Origin: Glaciecola sp. KUL10
GTDB taxonomy: Bacteria; Pseudomonadota; Gammaproteobacteria; Enterobacterales; Alteromonadaceae
Direction of reading: 5' to 3'
DNA: 64,000 bases
NCBI RefSeq assembly: GCF_003203515.1
Contig: NZ_BGNG01000004.1
Span: 62,001-126,000, forward strand
Part shown: one piece after another, positions 53,106 through 62,461 of the stretch
Layout: each line of letters begins with the position of its first letter
Numbering within the stretch: the stretch's first letter is position 1
Translations under genes and position numbers: made by a program
The notes under the pieces: generated by a model
Databases searched by the model: none
Told to the model about the DNA's origin: nothing
What the model saw: the letters and a program-made list of their open reading frames with translations, nothing else

Positions 53106-56100
53106 CTAAAAGCTTTCCCATTCGTCATCTTCGTTATCAGTTGAGGGCGATGACATCACCGAGGGCAGCTCAGCAAACTGTTGTGATAGCGGGTCAGCAC
53201 TAGGGGATATTACAGTTGCTTTTGGGGCAGCTTTTGATGTTTGCTCAGTTTTTATAGTCGTAGGTGTATCAGACTCATTCAGTTTAAATGTACCAACTCT
53301 GCCAGTTAGTTCACTCGCTTGAGTACGCATACTTTCAGCAGCCGCAGCGGCTTCTTCTACAAGCGCGGCATTTTGCTGAGTCATTTCATCCATTTGAGTA
53401 ACGGCTTTGCTGACTTCATCAATGCCACTTGCTTGCTCGGCAGATGCTGCGGCAATTTCGCTCATGATGTCGTTTACTCGTTGAATTGCAGTGACAATTT
53501 CTTTCATGGTTTCGCCAGATTGGTTAACCAAGCTATTGCCTGATTCAACTTTGCTGACAGAGTCAGAAATCAAGTCTTTGATATCTTTTGCTGCATTGGC
53601 CGAACGTTGAGCAAGTGTTCTGACCTCTGATGCGACTACCGCAAAGCCTCGGCCTTGTTCACCCGCTCTGGCTGCTTCTACAGCTGCGTTAAGTGCAAGA
53701 ATATTGGTTTGGAAAGCAATGCCATCGATGACGCCAATAATATCTGCAATTTTTTGTGATGATTCGTTAATTGATGACATGGTCACCACAACTTCTTGTA
53801 TCAAATCACCTCCATTACTTGCCACCTGTGAGGCTTGAGAGGCTAAACCATTCGCTTGGTTTGCATTTTCAGCATTCAAACGCACCGTTGAAGTGATCTC
53901 TTCCATGCTAGAAGCTGTTTCTTCAAGGCTGCTAGCTTGTTGCTCAGTTCGTGTTGATAAATCAGCGTTACCTTGTGCGATTTCTGACGATGCGTTATTG
54001 ATTGTATCGCTCGCTTCGCGGATTTTGCTGATCACATTGACCAAGTTTTCGGTTGTACTATTGGTGTAGTTTTTGAGATCATCGAACGTACCTTGGTAGT
54101 CACTAGTAATACGTTTTGTGAGATCACCTTGAGATATTGCTAACAACACGTTACTGACTTCATTAAGCCCACTTTCGGTTGTTTTAATTAACTCGTTTAG
54201 ACCTTCAGACACAATCTTCAAGAAGCCCTCTTTATCAGACTCTTCAATTCGCTTGGTGAAGTCACCGCGCAGACTTGCAGTTACCATGTCATTAATTTCG
54301 ATTTCGGCGTTAACCTCGTTGGTGCGATCTAGCCATTCGACCACTGTACCAATTCTGTCACCGTTTTCTGCATAAATTGGGTTCGCTGTGAGTTTGAAGT
54401 GTCTTCTACCCACTTTGATTTCTGAGATAAGTGTATCTTTAAGGCCTTCCAAAATACCCATTTGGTGATTTGGATTGGCATGGAATCTGTCCATACTCTT
54501 ACCCATAATATCGCCAGCTCTAAACTGTGGCAGTACTTTACGCAAATCTGATTCTGCCTCCTCCATTGTGTCAACCATCGAACGGTTCATGTAGATAACT
54601 TCACGCTCAGCGTTGGCGATCATAATATTGGTTGAAGATGAATCTAAGGCTTCAAGTACGCGTTTGACACGTTTCTCTTCTTCGAAGATCTCAGTCATAT
54701 CTAACCATTCAACAGAATTGCCAAGATCATTGCCTTTCTCATCGCGTATTGGGTTGATGTTGAGCATGAATGATTTGCCGCCTAAGTCCAAGCGTGCTTC
54801 ATGCGTCTTGGTTAATTGGTCAAGTACAGCGTGCTGATGCTTAGGATTGTGGTGGAAGCTATCAATACGGGTACCGATCAATGTATCAGCATCAAATTGT
54901 GGCAAGTCTTTTTTAATCGCCGCTTCTGATTCTTTCATCAGTTTTTTCACGGACTCGTTCATGTAAACAATTTCGCGGTTAGCGTTGGACATCATGAAAC
55001 ACATAGAACTGCTATCTAAGGCCTGCTTAACTTTAGACGCTTCTATGGCGATCGTGGCTGCTTCTTTAAGTTCAACGGTAAGCTCAGCTAGGCTTTTTTC
55101 TATGATTCCCATTTCATCTTTGCGAGAGGTATTGAAGTCTGACGAGTAGTCTTGGTGAGAAATCTTCGAGAATGCTTGAATCAGTGCGCCAGCTGAACTG
55201 GTAATCGAGCGCACGATGACAAATCCAATAGAAAGGCTGACTAAAAATAAAACGCCAATAATAATCAGTGTAGTTCGTCGCTCTGCAGATGCATCTTCAA
55301 CTCGTTCTTCAATGACGTCTCGCAAGATTACAATACTTTCATCGTGTAACGTATATAGCTGGTTTATAACTGCGGAGAACTCGGAAAACATTTGTTGTGC
55401 TGTATATGAGAATTGCCCCTCGAAAATCTGAGTTTCCACAAGTCTTTCTAACTTTCTTACATCAGATTCAATCGTCTCACTTTTTTTACGAAGTGATGAA
55501 AAGCGAACATCAGCTTCAGCAGCCGAACGCATGTTGTAATCGAAATCTCTTGCGGGTGCACTTAGACCGTTTAAATACCCTTTAATGGTGCTAATCTGAA
55601 CATTGGATGCTTCGCCAGATGCAACGGCACCAGAGGACGCTCCCCTGACTTTGCCAAGCGCATTTGACAACCTAGGAAGGTTGATATAGTTTGCAATAAT
55701 AATATGATAACTTGCAGCTGCAGGGTCGTAACTAAGCAAGTAGGTTTTGAGCATATCGCTTATTAAGCCATCTTGTTGGTCAATAAGGTCAGAGTGCTCT
55801 TGGAAGGAGGCCGCTCTGCTTACAGACATACTTTCTACATTCGCGCGCACCCTTTTCCACTCTGACTCTATTGCTTGTAAAGAGCTTAGTAATTCATTGG
55901 TGGCAATATCTCCTTCGCTTGCTGAAGCTCTAACTAGGTCAGAAAGTTTCGATATTTGGTTAGTAATTTCACTCGCTTTTGAGCTAAGCGCCCCCGCCAC
56001 ATTTCGATCACCACCGAATAATCGCGATGACATGCCTCTATGTTCAGCAGTTAGCTTTTTGAGTGCGACCACTTCAGAAGCAGGCTCGATACCTAATAAC

Positions 56101-56243
56101 TCGATTTTATCTGACGTCTGCCCACTGATTGAAAGCTGGGTATAATAATAAGTAGGTATTGCCAGGCCAACTAGCGCCAGCAGGCCAATAATGGACATCT
56201 TTATTGGTAGTTTTATGTTATCGAACACTCTTAAGATATTCAT
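53106..56243 (-). CDS. Large PAS-containing methyl-accepting chemotaxis protein
   Basis: A 1045-residue receptor from the ATG at 56243; an ATG 51 bases upstream overlaps cheW and has no support. Order: membrane helix (15-36), a ~285-residue helical periplasmic region, second helix (324-345), HAMP (about 346-400), two tandem PAS domains (about 405-520 and 528-640), a further HAMP-like region, then the signalling hairpin with tip [20 protein letters not shown] (845-864). The last five residues are EWESF, a CheR-type pentapeptide after a flexible ~50-residue linker. Position and tail resemble V. cholerae DosM and P. aeruginosa McpB/Aer2 of F7 systems, although McpB is soluble and differs in domains. 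Confidence 0.92.
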   Translation of the reverse strand: MNILRVFDNIKLPIKMSIIGLLALVGLAIPTYYYTQLSISGQTSDKIELLGIEPASEVVALKKLTAEHRGMSSRLFGGDRNVAGALSSKASEITNQISKLSDLVRASASEGDIATNELLSSLQAIESEWKRVRANVESMSVSRAASFQEHSDLIDQQDGLISDMLKTYLLSYDPAAASYHIIIANYINLPRLSNALGKVRGASSGAVASGEASNVQISTIKGYLNGLSAPARDFDYNMRSAAEADVRFSSLRKKSETIESDVRKLERLVETQIFEGQFSYTAQQMFSEFSAVINQLYTLHDESIVILRDVIEERVEDASAERRTTLIIIGVLFLVSLSIGFVIVRSITSSAGALIQAFSKISHQDYSSDFNTSRKDEMGIIEKSLAELTVELKEAATIAIEASKVKQALDSSSMCFMMSNANREIVYMNESVKKLMKESEAAIKKDLPQFDADTLIGTRIDSFHHNPKHQHAVLDQLTKTHEARLDLGGKSFMLNINPIRDEKGNDLGNSVEWLDMTEIFEEEKRVKRVLEALDSSSTNIMIANAEREVIYMNRSMVDTMEEAESDLRKVLPQFRAGDIMGKSMDRFHANPNHQMGILEGLKDTLISEIKVGRRHFKLTANPIYAENGDRIGTVVEWLDRTNEVNAEIEINDMVTASLRGDFTKRIEESDKEGFLKIVSEGLNELIKTTESGLNEVSNVLLAISQGDLTKRITSDYQGTFDDLKNYTNSTTENLVNVISKIREASDTINNASSEIAQGNADLSTRTEQQASSLEETASSMEEITSTVRLNAENANQANGLASQASQVASNGGDLIQEVVVTMSSINESSQKIADIIGVIDGIAFQTNILALNAAVEAARAGEQGRGFAVVASEVRTLAQRSANAAKDIKDLISDSVSKVESGNSLVNQSGETMKEIVTAIQRVNDIMSEIAAASAEQASGIDEVSKAVTQMDEMTQQNAALVEEAAAAAESMRTQASELTGRVGTFKLNESDTPTTIKTEQTSKAAPKATVISPSADPLSQQFAELPSVMSSPSTDNEDDEWESF

Positions 56244-56244
56244 G

Positions 56245-56754
56245 TTACTCTTGCTCCGCGCTTGGGCTTGAATCGTACAAACCGAGTTCATCACTAGATA
56301 TAAGTTTTTGGATATTCACTAAAATAATCATTTGTTCATTAATGGTTGATAGTCCGTGCAAATAAGCACTGTCGAAAGCCACACCAAACTCTGGTGGCGG
56401 CCTTATTTCGTCATCATTGACCTTGATGACATCGCTGACTTCATCGACGACAATTCCCACTACTCTATCGCCAATCATTAGCATGATGACAATGGTGAAT
56501 TCATCATAAGTTGCCTCGCCAACATTAAATTTGATACGCAAGTCAATAATCGGAACGATATCGCCACGAAGATTAAGTACGCCTTTAATGTAGTCTGGTG
56601 CATTGGCTATTTTGGTTACGTCTTCATAGCCTCTAATTTCTTTAACAGTCATTATGTCTAGCGCATAGTTTTCGTCGCCTAAGACAAAGGTTAAAAATTC
56701 ATGTTGCGATTCAGATGCAACTTGTATGTCATTCGCTTTCGCATTAGCTGACAT
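56245..56754 (-). CDS. cheW: Chemotaxis coupling protein CheW
   Basis: A 169-residue coupling protein from the ATG at 56754 ([11 protein letters not shown]); 17 more upstream codons overlap cheA and lack homology. The CheW SH3-like pattern is clear: [45 protein letters not shown] and [12 protein letters not shown]. It links receptors to CheA. The start overlaps the end of cheA by 11 bp. V. cholerae cluster III carries two cheW genes at this place; here there is one. Confidence 0.95.
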   Translation of the reverse strand: MSANAKANDIQVASESQHEFLTFVLGDENYALDIMTVKEIRGYEDVTKIANAPDYIKGVLNLRGDIVPIIDLRIKFNVGEATYDEFTIVIMLMIGDRVVGIVVDEVSDVIKVNDDEIRPPPEFGVAFDSAYLHGLSTINEQMIILVNIQKLISSDELGLYDSSPSAEQE

Positions 56755-58738
56755 TTGACACCTCAGTGTGTTGGGGAATCGAGACTGCAGAAGCGATCGA
56801 CTCAATATCTAAAATTAATGCTACGCCACCGTCACCCATGATGGTCGCACCTGCGACACCCGGTACGCGCTTGTAATGCTGTTCTAAACTTTTTATGACG
56901 ACTTGTTGTTGCCCTTCGAGTGCATCGATAAGTAAACCAAAACGTTTTCTAGAGGTCTCGACCAACACAATAATGGCAGTCGTTGGGTCTTCATTTGCAC
57001 CTTCAATATCCATGAGTTCATGCAAGGCAACTAGTGGCCAATATTCACCCCTTACCCACAACAAACGATCATTGCCAATTGTTTTAATTTGGTCTTTTTC
57101 AGGCTGTATTGACTCGATAATATTGGTCAAAGGAATCACAAAGGTTTGATCGGTTACAGACACGCACATGCCGTCTACGATAGCTAAAGTTAGCGGTAGT
57201 CTTATTCTAAAGACCGAGCCTTTATCTAACTCTGACTCAATCTCGATCATGCCACCGATGGACTCAATGTTGCGTCTAACAACATCCATTCCAACGCCTC
57301 GGCCTGATACATCCGTGACCACTTCAGCGGTTGAAAACCCAGCTTCAAATATTAAATGCCAGACTTGTGAATCAGGCATATCTGGGCTGATATCCAGACC
57401 GTTTGAAGCTGCTTTTTCTAATATTTTTTCTCGGTTGAGGCCGGCGCCATCATCAGTGATACTGATAATGATACTGCCCCCGCGTTGCTCGGCTGACAAA
57501 ACAACGGTACCCGTTCGAGGCTTGCCTTTCGCTTCGCGAATATCTGGCATTTCAATTCCATGGTCGACGCTGTTGCGGACTAAGTGAGTAAGCGGGTCGA
57601 CGAGCTTTTCTATCAAGCCTTTGTCAATTTCAGTAGCACCGCCTTCAATAACGAGCTCTAAGTCTTTTTCCAGTTTACCTGCAAGGTCACGGACGACGCG
57701 TGGAAAACGGTTAAATGCGAATGACATAGGTAACATGCGCATCGACATAACGGCTTCCTGTATTTCACGGATGTTTCTTGATAGCTCGCCAATCGCACCT
57801 TCAAGTTTCTCTTCAACTTCTCCATGTACGTCTTTGCCGACGATTTTTATCATTGACTGAGTGATTACCAGTTCGCCCACTAAGTTAACTAACGAATCTA
57901 TTTTCATCGTGTCGACGCGAATGGATGATGATTCTTTTGTTTCGCTTTTTGCCTTGCTAGCTGCTTTTTTAGCACTTGCAACTTTTTTGCTCGCTGCTGA
58001 TACAACGGGTGGATCTACTTTTTTGGTTTCTTCGGGTGCTGGTGTCGGTTTCGCATCACTTGCTGAAGTTGACTCAGTACTTGGCTCGTCATCAAAAAAA
58101 CCAAAGTCATCATCATTCAAAATGTCATTTGGATGCTCAAGCGCTTGTTGGAGTTCGTCTGGTGCTAATGCTTCAGATGATTGTTCTTTATTCTTATCTT
58201 CATCTTCGTAAAATCCATACGCTGTTTCTTCACGTTCAATTTTCTCTTCTGGTGGCTCAAAGAAACCAAAGTCATCATCTTGTTGTTCGACAACTGTATC
58301 GTATAGTCCGTAGCCTTGCTCATCGGAGTTATCAGTTGCTTTTTCAGAATCGTCTTTCAGTAAGGCTTCAAGCGCTTCTATACCTTTTTGGATGCCTCCC
58401 CAATCGATTTCTTCTTCGTTTTGATAGCATTCAAGTATGATTTTTAGTGTGTCGACCGTGATCAGTAACTGATCGACAATCACCTTAGTCATGATAAGTT
58501 GTTCTTTTCTGGCGAGATCTAAAATATTTTCCATGACATGGGTCAACCCAGTCAGGGCATCAAAACCAAACACACCACTACCGCCTTTGATAGAATGCGC
58601 AGCTCTAAAAATGCTATTTAAATCTTCTTGATCAGGTGCATCTAATGATAGTTCCATCAAAAGATGTTCCATTTCATCTAGATGTTCTTGGCTCTCTTCA
58701 AAAAAGACACCAAAAAACTGACTCATGTCTACTGACAT
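56744..58738 (-). CDS. cheA: Chemotaxis histidine kinase CheA
   Basis: A 664-residue kinase. P1 carries the phospho-His at about residue 48 in FRAAHSIKGGSGVFG. A long linker (130-272) replaces a clear P2: it is acidic, contains four short aromatic motifs (YGLYD 143, DDDFGFF 154, YGFYE 174, DDDFGFF 209), then an Ala/Lys-rich stretch (247-266). P3 dimer helices, the P4 ATPase (LVDPLTHLVRNSVDHGIE, DDGAGLNREKI, GRGVGMDVVRRNIESIGG) and the P5 CheW-like domain (MCVSVTDQTFVIPLTNII) follow. Linker repeats are described among the findings. Confidence 0.96.
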   Translation of the reverse strand: MSVDMSQFFGVFFEESQEHLDEMEHLLMELSLDAPDQEDLNSIFRAAHSIKGGSGVFGFDALTGLTHVMENILDLARKEQLIMTKVIVDQLLITVDTLKIILECYQNEEEIDWGGIQKGIEALEALLKDDSEKATDNSDEQGYGLYDTVVEQQDDDFGFFEPPEEKIEREETAYGFYEDEDKNKEQSSEALAPDELQQALEHPNDILNDDDFGFFDDEPSTESTSASDAKPTPAPEETKKVDPPVVSAASKKVASAKKAASKAKSETKESSSIRVDTMKIDSLVNLVGELVITQSMIKIVGKDVHGEVEEKLEGAIGELSRNIREIQEAVMSMRMLPMSFAFNRFPRVVRDLAGKLEKDLELVIEGGATEIDKGLIEKLVDPLTHLVRNSVDHGIEMPDIREAKGKPRTGTVVLSAEQRGGSIIISITDDGAGLNREKILEKAASNGLDISPDMPDSQVWHLIFEAGFSTAEVVTDVSGRGVGMDVVRRNIESIGGMIEIESELDKGSVFRIRLPLTLAIVDGMCVSVTDQTFVIPLTNIIESIQPEKDQIKTIGNDRLLWVRGEYWPLVALHELMDIEGANEDPTTAIIVLVETSRKRFGLLIDALEGQQQVVIKSLEQHYKRVPGVAGATIMGDGGVALILDIESIASAVSIPQHTEVSNVS

Positions 58739-58756
58739 TTCACAGGCCTTTTGGAG

Positions 58757-59122
58757 TTATGAGAGAACTTTAGCTGCAACTGCTAGCAGCTTTTGAGGAT
58801 CAAATGGCTTTACCATCCAGCCTGTCGCGCCCGCAGCCCGACCTTGTGCCTTCATACTGTCACTCGCCTCAGTTGTTAGCACTACTATAGGGGTTGAACG
58901 GTATGCACCGATGCCTCGAAGGCTTTTTATTAGCGTCAAACCATCCATTCTCGGCATGTTCTGATCGGTAATTACAAAGTCATACTGCATCCGTTTGCAT
59001 AAATCTAATGCCGCTTGCCCGTCTTCCGCCGTTGTGACTTGGTATTTAGCTGACTTTAGGGTCACCTGAACCATTTGGCGAATAGATGGGGAGTCATCTA
59101 CTACAAGAATATGTTTGCTCAT
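58757..59122 (-). CDS. cheY: Chemotaxis response regulator CheY
   Basis: A 121-residue single-domain receiver. Acidic pocket DDS (10-12), phospho-Asp in FVITDQNMPRMDGLTL, the Thr switch in VVLTTEAS and the Lys in WMVKPFDPQKL. It lies 18 bp before cheA and 3 bp after the REC-SpoIIE gene. As no flagellar gene is near, it need not act on the motor; F7 CheY proteins often have other or unknown targets. Confidence 0.94.
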   Translation of the reverse strand: MSKHILVVDDSPSIRQMVQVTLKSAKYQVTTAEDGQAALDLCKRMQYDFVITDQNMPRMDGLTLIKSLRGIGAYRSTPIVVLTTEASDSMKAQGRAAGATGWMVKPFDPQKLLAVAAKVLS

Positions 59123-59125
59123 CTC

Positions 59126-60787
59126 TTAATAGTCTCTCTTCAAGTTAACTTTCGTTTTATTTCCAGGTGCAAAAACTTCGACGTTTGTGCACAATTTATT
59201 TATTAGCTCTATACCTCTGCCCGATAACTTTTCGTCGTTAATATCATCGACTTTATTCATATCGTAACCTTTGCCAGAGTCAGTGATCTCAAATTCGATC
59301 TCATTGGTTGACGGAGTAAATACAAATTTCATGCCTAAGTTGGCGTTTTCTGGGACATTTTCTAAGCGCTCTTCTTTTAATTGAAGGTATTCGGCAAATC
59401 CAGCGAAGTCGTTCTTAAGGTTTGAATCCAAATCCAAAATACCGTGATCTAGTCCGTTACTGATTAGCTCAGCGAAAACTGTAAAGGCCCGTTGTCTTAA
59501 GTCCCCAACCATATCTACGTTGCGCATGACGCTATCTAAGCACCCTACGATATCTGCGTTTGCAACCAAACCGCCTTCGATTTCAATATTCGCGACGATC
59601 CTGCCGTGGTCGATAATGTTCTCTTTGCGTTCGTCATATAGGTGTTTGTCCATTAATTTGCGAACTTGAAGGTCACACATTGACAGATCATCGAGTAGTT
59701 CTTGCATCTCGTTGAACACTGTGAACTCATTCACCACCCTGCTCTTAATCGGCTCCTTATAGTCGTAATTTTGGAGTATAGTCATGAGCCTATCCATACC
59801 GAATGGGTCGCCAAGCAGGTTGGGTTGTTCGATGAGGCCGTCACTAAAGAAGAAAAGATTGTTAATGGGGCCGGTGTCTATTGTTTTAATTGCAGGGTCA
59901 AAATCTTCTGGATCAAGAATTCCAAGCGCCATCGAAGTTGAAACATAACTTTCTATTGATTTATCTGATTTTATTGCTAGCACATCTGGCATTCCGCCGT
60001 TGAACAGATGTATAGATTGATGGTGAAAGTTTACTTCAACACCAATCAACGCGACAAACTTGTCATCGGGTAATTCAACATGCAGTTTCTTGTTAGCCTC
60101 GTGAACAATATGCGCAAGGCTTAAGCCTTTTCGAATCATTGCTCTGATTGTTGCAACAAGCGGCAAAATACTGATTGCGGCGGCAAGTCCATGTCCTGTG
60201 GCATCGGCAAGAATCACAAAGCGATTGCCGTTGGGTGCTGTCTCGCAAATAAATACATCCCCGTTAAAAGAACTTGATGATTGGATGTAAGTATCGACAC
60301 ATTCAGTCTCGCCTGCCAAGGTTGCAGCAACGTGTTCGTATACATAGCGAGCAAGCTGTTCTTCCTGCTCTTGTTGATTGACCAGCTTTTCTAAACGCTT
60401 GGTTTGACGCTCCAGATTGGCTTCTTTGTCATAAAGCCCTCGACAGCGTTCGATTTTCTTCCACAATAAGTCAACGCTAATAGGCTTTATCAAAAAGTCA
60501 TCCGCGCCTTTGTCAAACGCATCTGACATTACGATTTGATTATCTTCGCCTGTGATCATCATAAGCGGCAGTAGATATCCCAAATCTTTAATAAACGGAA
60601 TGAAATTAATACCGTCGCCATCAGGCAGGTGATTATCGAGAAGAACAAAGTCGAACACTGATGCTTTTAAGTGAACTTTTGCGCTGGCGATGCTCTCTGC
60701 GATAAGCGTATTACACCCCTTTTCATCTAGAAAAGTTTGCAGAATTTCTCCGAATAAAGCGTCGTCTTCGATAATTAGTATGCGCAT
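59126..60787 (-). CDS. REC-SpoIIE phosphatase-HATPase partner-switching protein (HsbR-like)
   Basis: A 553-residue cytoplasmic protein with three domains. Residues 1-120 are a receiver with phospho-Asp 51 (LLDNHLPDGDG). After a coiled coil (125-155), residues ~165-365 are a PP2C/SpoIIE phosphatase (ILADATGHGLAAA, 192-204; FFFSDGLIE, 312-320). Residues ~395-553 are an RsbW-like HATPase (ELISNGLDHG, 440-449; DSGKGYD, 503-509; GRGIELI). A protein holding both phosphatase and kinase activity for the same STAS partner is known as HsbR in Pseudomonas. Its likely partner, the STAS protein, is encoded 13 bp upstream. Confidence 0.88.
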   Translation of the reverse strand: MRILIIEDDALFGEILQTFLDEKGCNTLIAESIASAKVHLKASVFDFVLLDNHLPDGDGINFIPFIKDLGYLLPLMMITGEDNQIVMSDAFDKGADDFLIKPISVDLLWKKIERCRGLYDKEANLERQTKRLEKLVNQQEQEEQLARYVYEHVAATLAGETECVDTYIQSSSSFNGDVFICETAPNGNRFVILADATGHGLAAAISILPLVATIRAMIRKGLSLAHIVHEANKKLHVELPDDKFVALIGVEVNFHHQSIHLFNGGMPDVLAIKSDKSIESYVSTSMALGILDPEDFDPAIKTIDTGPINNLFFFSDGLIEQPNLLGDPFGMDRLMTILQNYDYKEPIKSRVVNEFTVFNEMQELLDDLSMCDLQVRKLMDKHLYDERKENIIDHGRIVANIEIEGGLVANADIVGCLDSVMRNVDMVGDLRQRAFTVFAELISNGLDHGILDLDSNLKNDFAGFAEYLQLKEERLENVPENANLGMKFVFTPSTNEIEFEITDSGKGYDMNKVDDINDEKLSGRGIELINKLCTNVEVFAPGNKTKVNLKRDY

Positions 60788-60800
60788 TTATATTGAAGCT

Positions 60801-61082
60801 CTATGAAATATCGAAAAGGCGGTCAAAGTTTGCAATTTGCAAGATTTCTCTCGCGCTCTCTTTTGCCCCTCTGATGCGAACAGACACGTTTTGGTTCTTT
60901 GCTTTCTTTTGAAACAGGACCATCATGCCTAACGCAGAGCTGTCTAAGTACCCGACTTTAGAGAAGTCCAGTGCAATTTCAGAAATAGTTTTATCCTCTA
61001 AAAGGGTTTGATATTGCTCTGTAAACTCTTTGTGGTAGCCAAAGTCAAAACGCTCTGGAATTTGTAGTGATTTCTCGCTCAT
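60801..61082 (-). CDS. STAS-domain anti-sigma-factor antagonist (HsbA-like)
   Basis: A 93-residue protein of the SpoIIAA/HsbA type. The phosphorylation site lies in VGYLDSSALGMMVLF, with Ser48 or Ser49 as acceptor. SpoIIAA-type proteins switch between binding an anti-sigma factor and being phosphorylated by its kinase. It lies between the MCP-like gene (18 bp) and the REC-SpoIIE-HATPase gene (13 bp). No sigma or anti-sigma gene is nearby, so its partner is inferred to be encoded elsewhere. Confidence 0.88.
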   Translation of the reverse strand: MSEKSLQIPERFDFGYHKEFTEQYQTLLEDKTISEIALDFSKVGYLDSSALGMMVLFQKKAKNQNVSVRIRGAKESAREILQIANFDRLFDIS

Positions 61083-61100
61083 AATATCTGTCCTATATGA

Positions 61101-62288
61101 CTAGAATAAATCGATTTCGCCTGCATCCATTGAGGTCGCAGACACTGGATTGTGGCCAGCGGTTTCTTTACGCGCACGCATGCCTTCTAAATGCGAGTGC
61201 ACTTCTTCAATCGCACCTGTTAAGTTTTCTAAGGATATTGTCTCTATATGTGTTCTTAAGAATGTGAGTGTGTCGAGGGTGAATTGGAGGTTTTGTCCAT
61301 TGATATCACCAAATTGCAAGCCTCTAATGGCATTACCTAAAGCGGCATCGAGTTCAAGTGCAGCTTGTTCTAAGCCGCTCGTAACTATCGAGTCAGATTC
61401 GGCTTTTTTGATAATGCTATCTAGTGCTTCGTTTATTTCTTTCTTCGAGTCTATAACGTAGCTAACATCGTACGAAGCGAGCTTGCCAACTTCTTCGGTA
61501 AGCGCTTCAATTTGGGTGGTCATGCTTTTCAGTTTTGATTGAATTGCATCGCTGAACTGTGACGAGCGGTTGGACAATGAACGAACTTCATCTGCCACAA
61601 CTGCAAAACCTCTGCCATGCTCTCCTGCACGTGCGGCCTCAATTGCAGCGTTAAGCGCTAATAAGTTGGTTTGATCTGCGATACTGTCGATATCTTTTAG
61701 CGCTTGCATGACCTGAGGAACTGAATCGGATATTTCCGTTACGCGTTCGAGTAACTCCATCGATGATGCCGACATTTCAACAGTAGATGAAATAAATTTG
61801 TCTAGTGTTGATGAAGTATGGTCTGCAAATGAACGCATTTTTTCACTGTATAAATCGTCACCGTCGCTATCGGCTCTTATCAGACTTTGGATTGTCATTG
61901 ACTGGTTATCTACAAGCCCTTGAAGATTGCCAAAGCTTTCACTTAACGTTGCGACGGCGTCATTTTGCGTTGATAGGATGCCGTTCAAGTTTTCTTCACA
62001 TTCTTGCATGATAGGAACGATTTCCGCTCGTAAAAGGCCGATATCACCAACAGGAATGTCGTTGAAAGATATGAGTTCGACCTGAGATTGTGCTTTGGTG
62101 TCGTAATTGTCGGTATTTTCTGGTGGTACATCGCTAGCCTTGTTTTGATTTACCCACCACGATATCGCGCATAATCCAAAAGTATTAAGCGCGATGGCCG
62201 GTAACGCAAGTTCGTTTAGACCCAATAACACTGAAATAGCTACGACTGCAAAGCCACAGAGCGCGGGAAGAATTGGCAACCTGTTCAT
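61101..62288 (-). CDS. MCP-like protein with CheZ-like C-terminal motif
   Basis: A 395-residue protein, first in the operon. Two short hydrophobic segments (about 5-25 and 28-46) anchor it with almost no periplasmic part. The middle is a short receptor hairpin with tip [20 protein letters not shown] (205-224). After it, residues 324-332 read LQFGDINGQ, matching the CheZ active-site segment FQDLTGQ, with Asp328 and Gln332 four apart as in CheZ. The last five residues are EIDLF, resembling CheY-binding peptides. It lacks a HAMP domain. The position suggests a role in the F7-type cluster, possibly as a CheY phosphatase on the receptor array. Confidence 0.85.
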   Translation of the reverse strand: MNRLPILPALCGFAVVAISVLLGLNELALPAIALNTFGLCAISWWVNQNKASDVPPENTDNYDTKAQSQVELISFNDIPVGDIGLLRAEIVPIMQECEENLNGILSTQNDAVATLSESFGNLQGLVDNQSMTIQSLIRADSDGDDLYSEKMRSFADHTSSTLDKFISSTVEMSASSMELLERVTEISDSVPQVMQALKDIDSIADQTNLLALNAAIEAARAGEHGRGFAVVADEVRSLSNRSSQFSDAIQSKLKSMTTQIEALTEEVGKLASYDVSYVIDSKKEINEALDSIIKKAESDSIVTSGLEQAALELDAALGNAIRGLQFGDINGQNLQFTLDTLTFLRTHIETISLENLTGAIEEVHSHLEGMRARKETAGHNPVSATSMDAGEIDLF

Positions 62289-62313
62289 AGTTTCTCATTC
62301 ATAGTCAGCATAT

Positions 62314-62342
62314 AAAATAAACCCAAAGCAGTTCACTTACAA
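62314..62342 (-). promoter_or_regulatory. Possible promoter of the chemosensory operon
   Basis: On the minus strand TTGTAA (62337-62342) and TATTTT (62314-62319) are 17 bp apart, 26 bases before the MCP-like start. It is a weak but well-spaced match; no sigma-28 or sigma-54 motif is evident. Confidence 0.35.
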
Positions 62343-62461
62343 CGACAAAGATCAGGCACCCAGCGCCATTAAATTGACACTAAAGCATTAGGTATGAGCT
62401 TTGATTCTTAGTAGTAAATTAGTATTCTCTTTTGAAGTTATCGTGCTGAGATTAAATAAGT

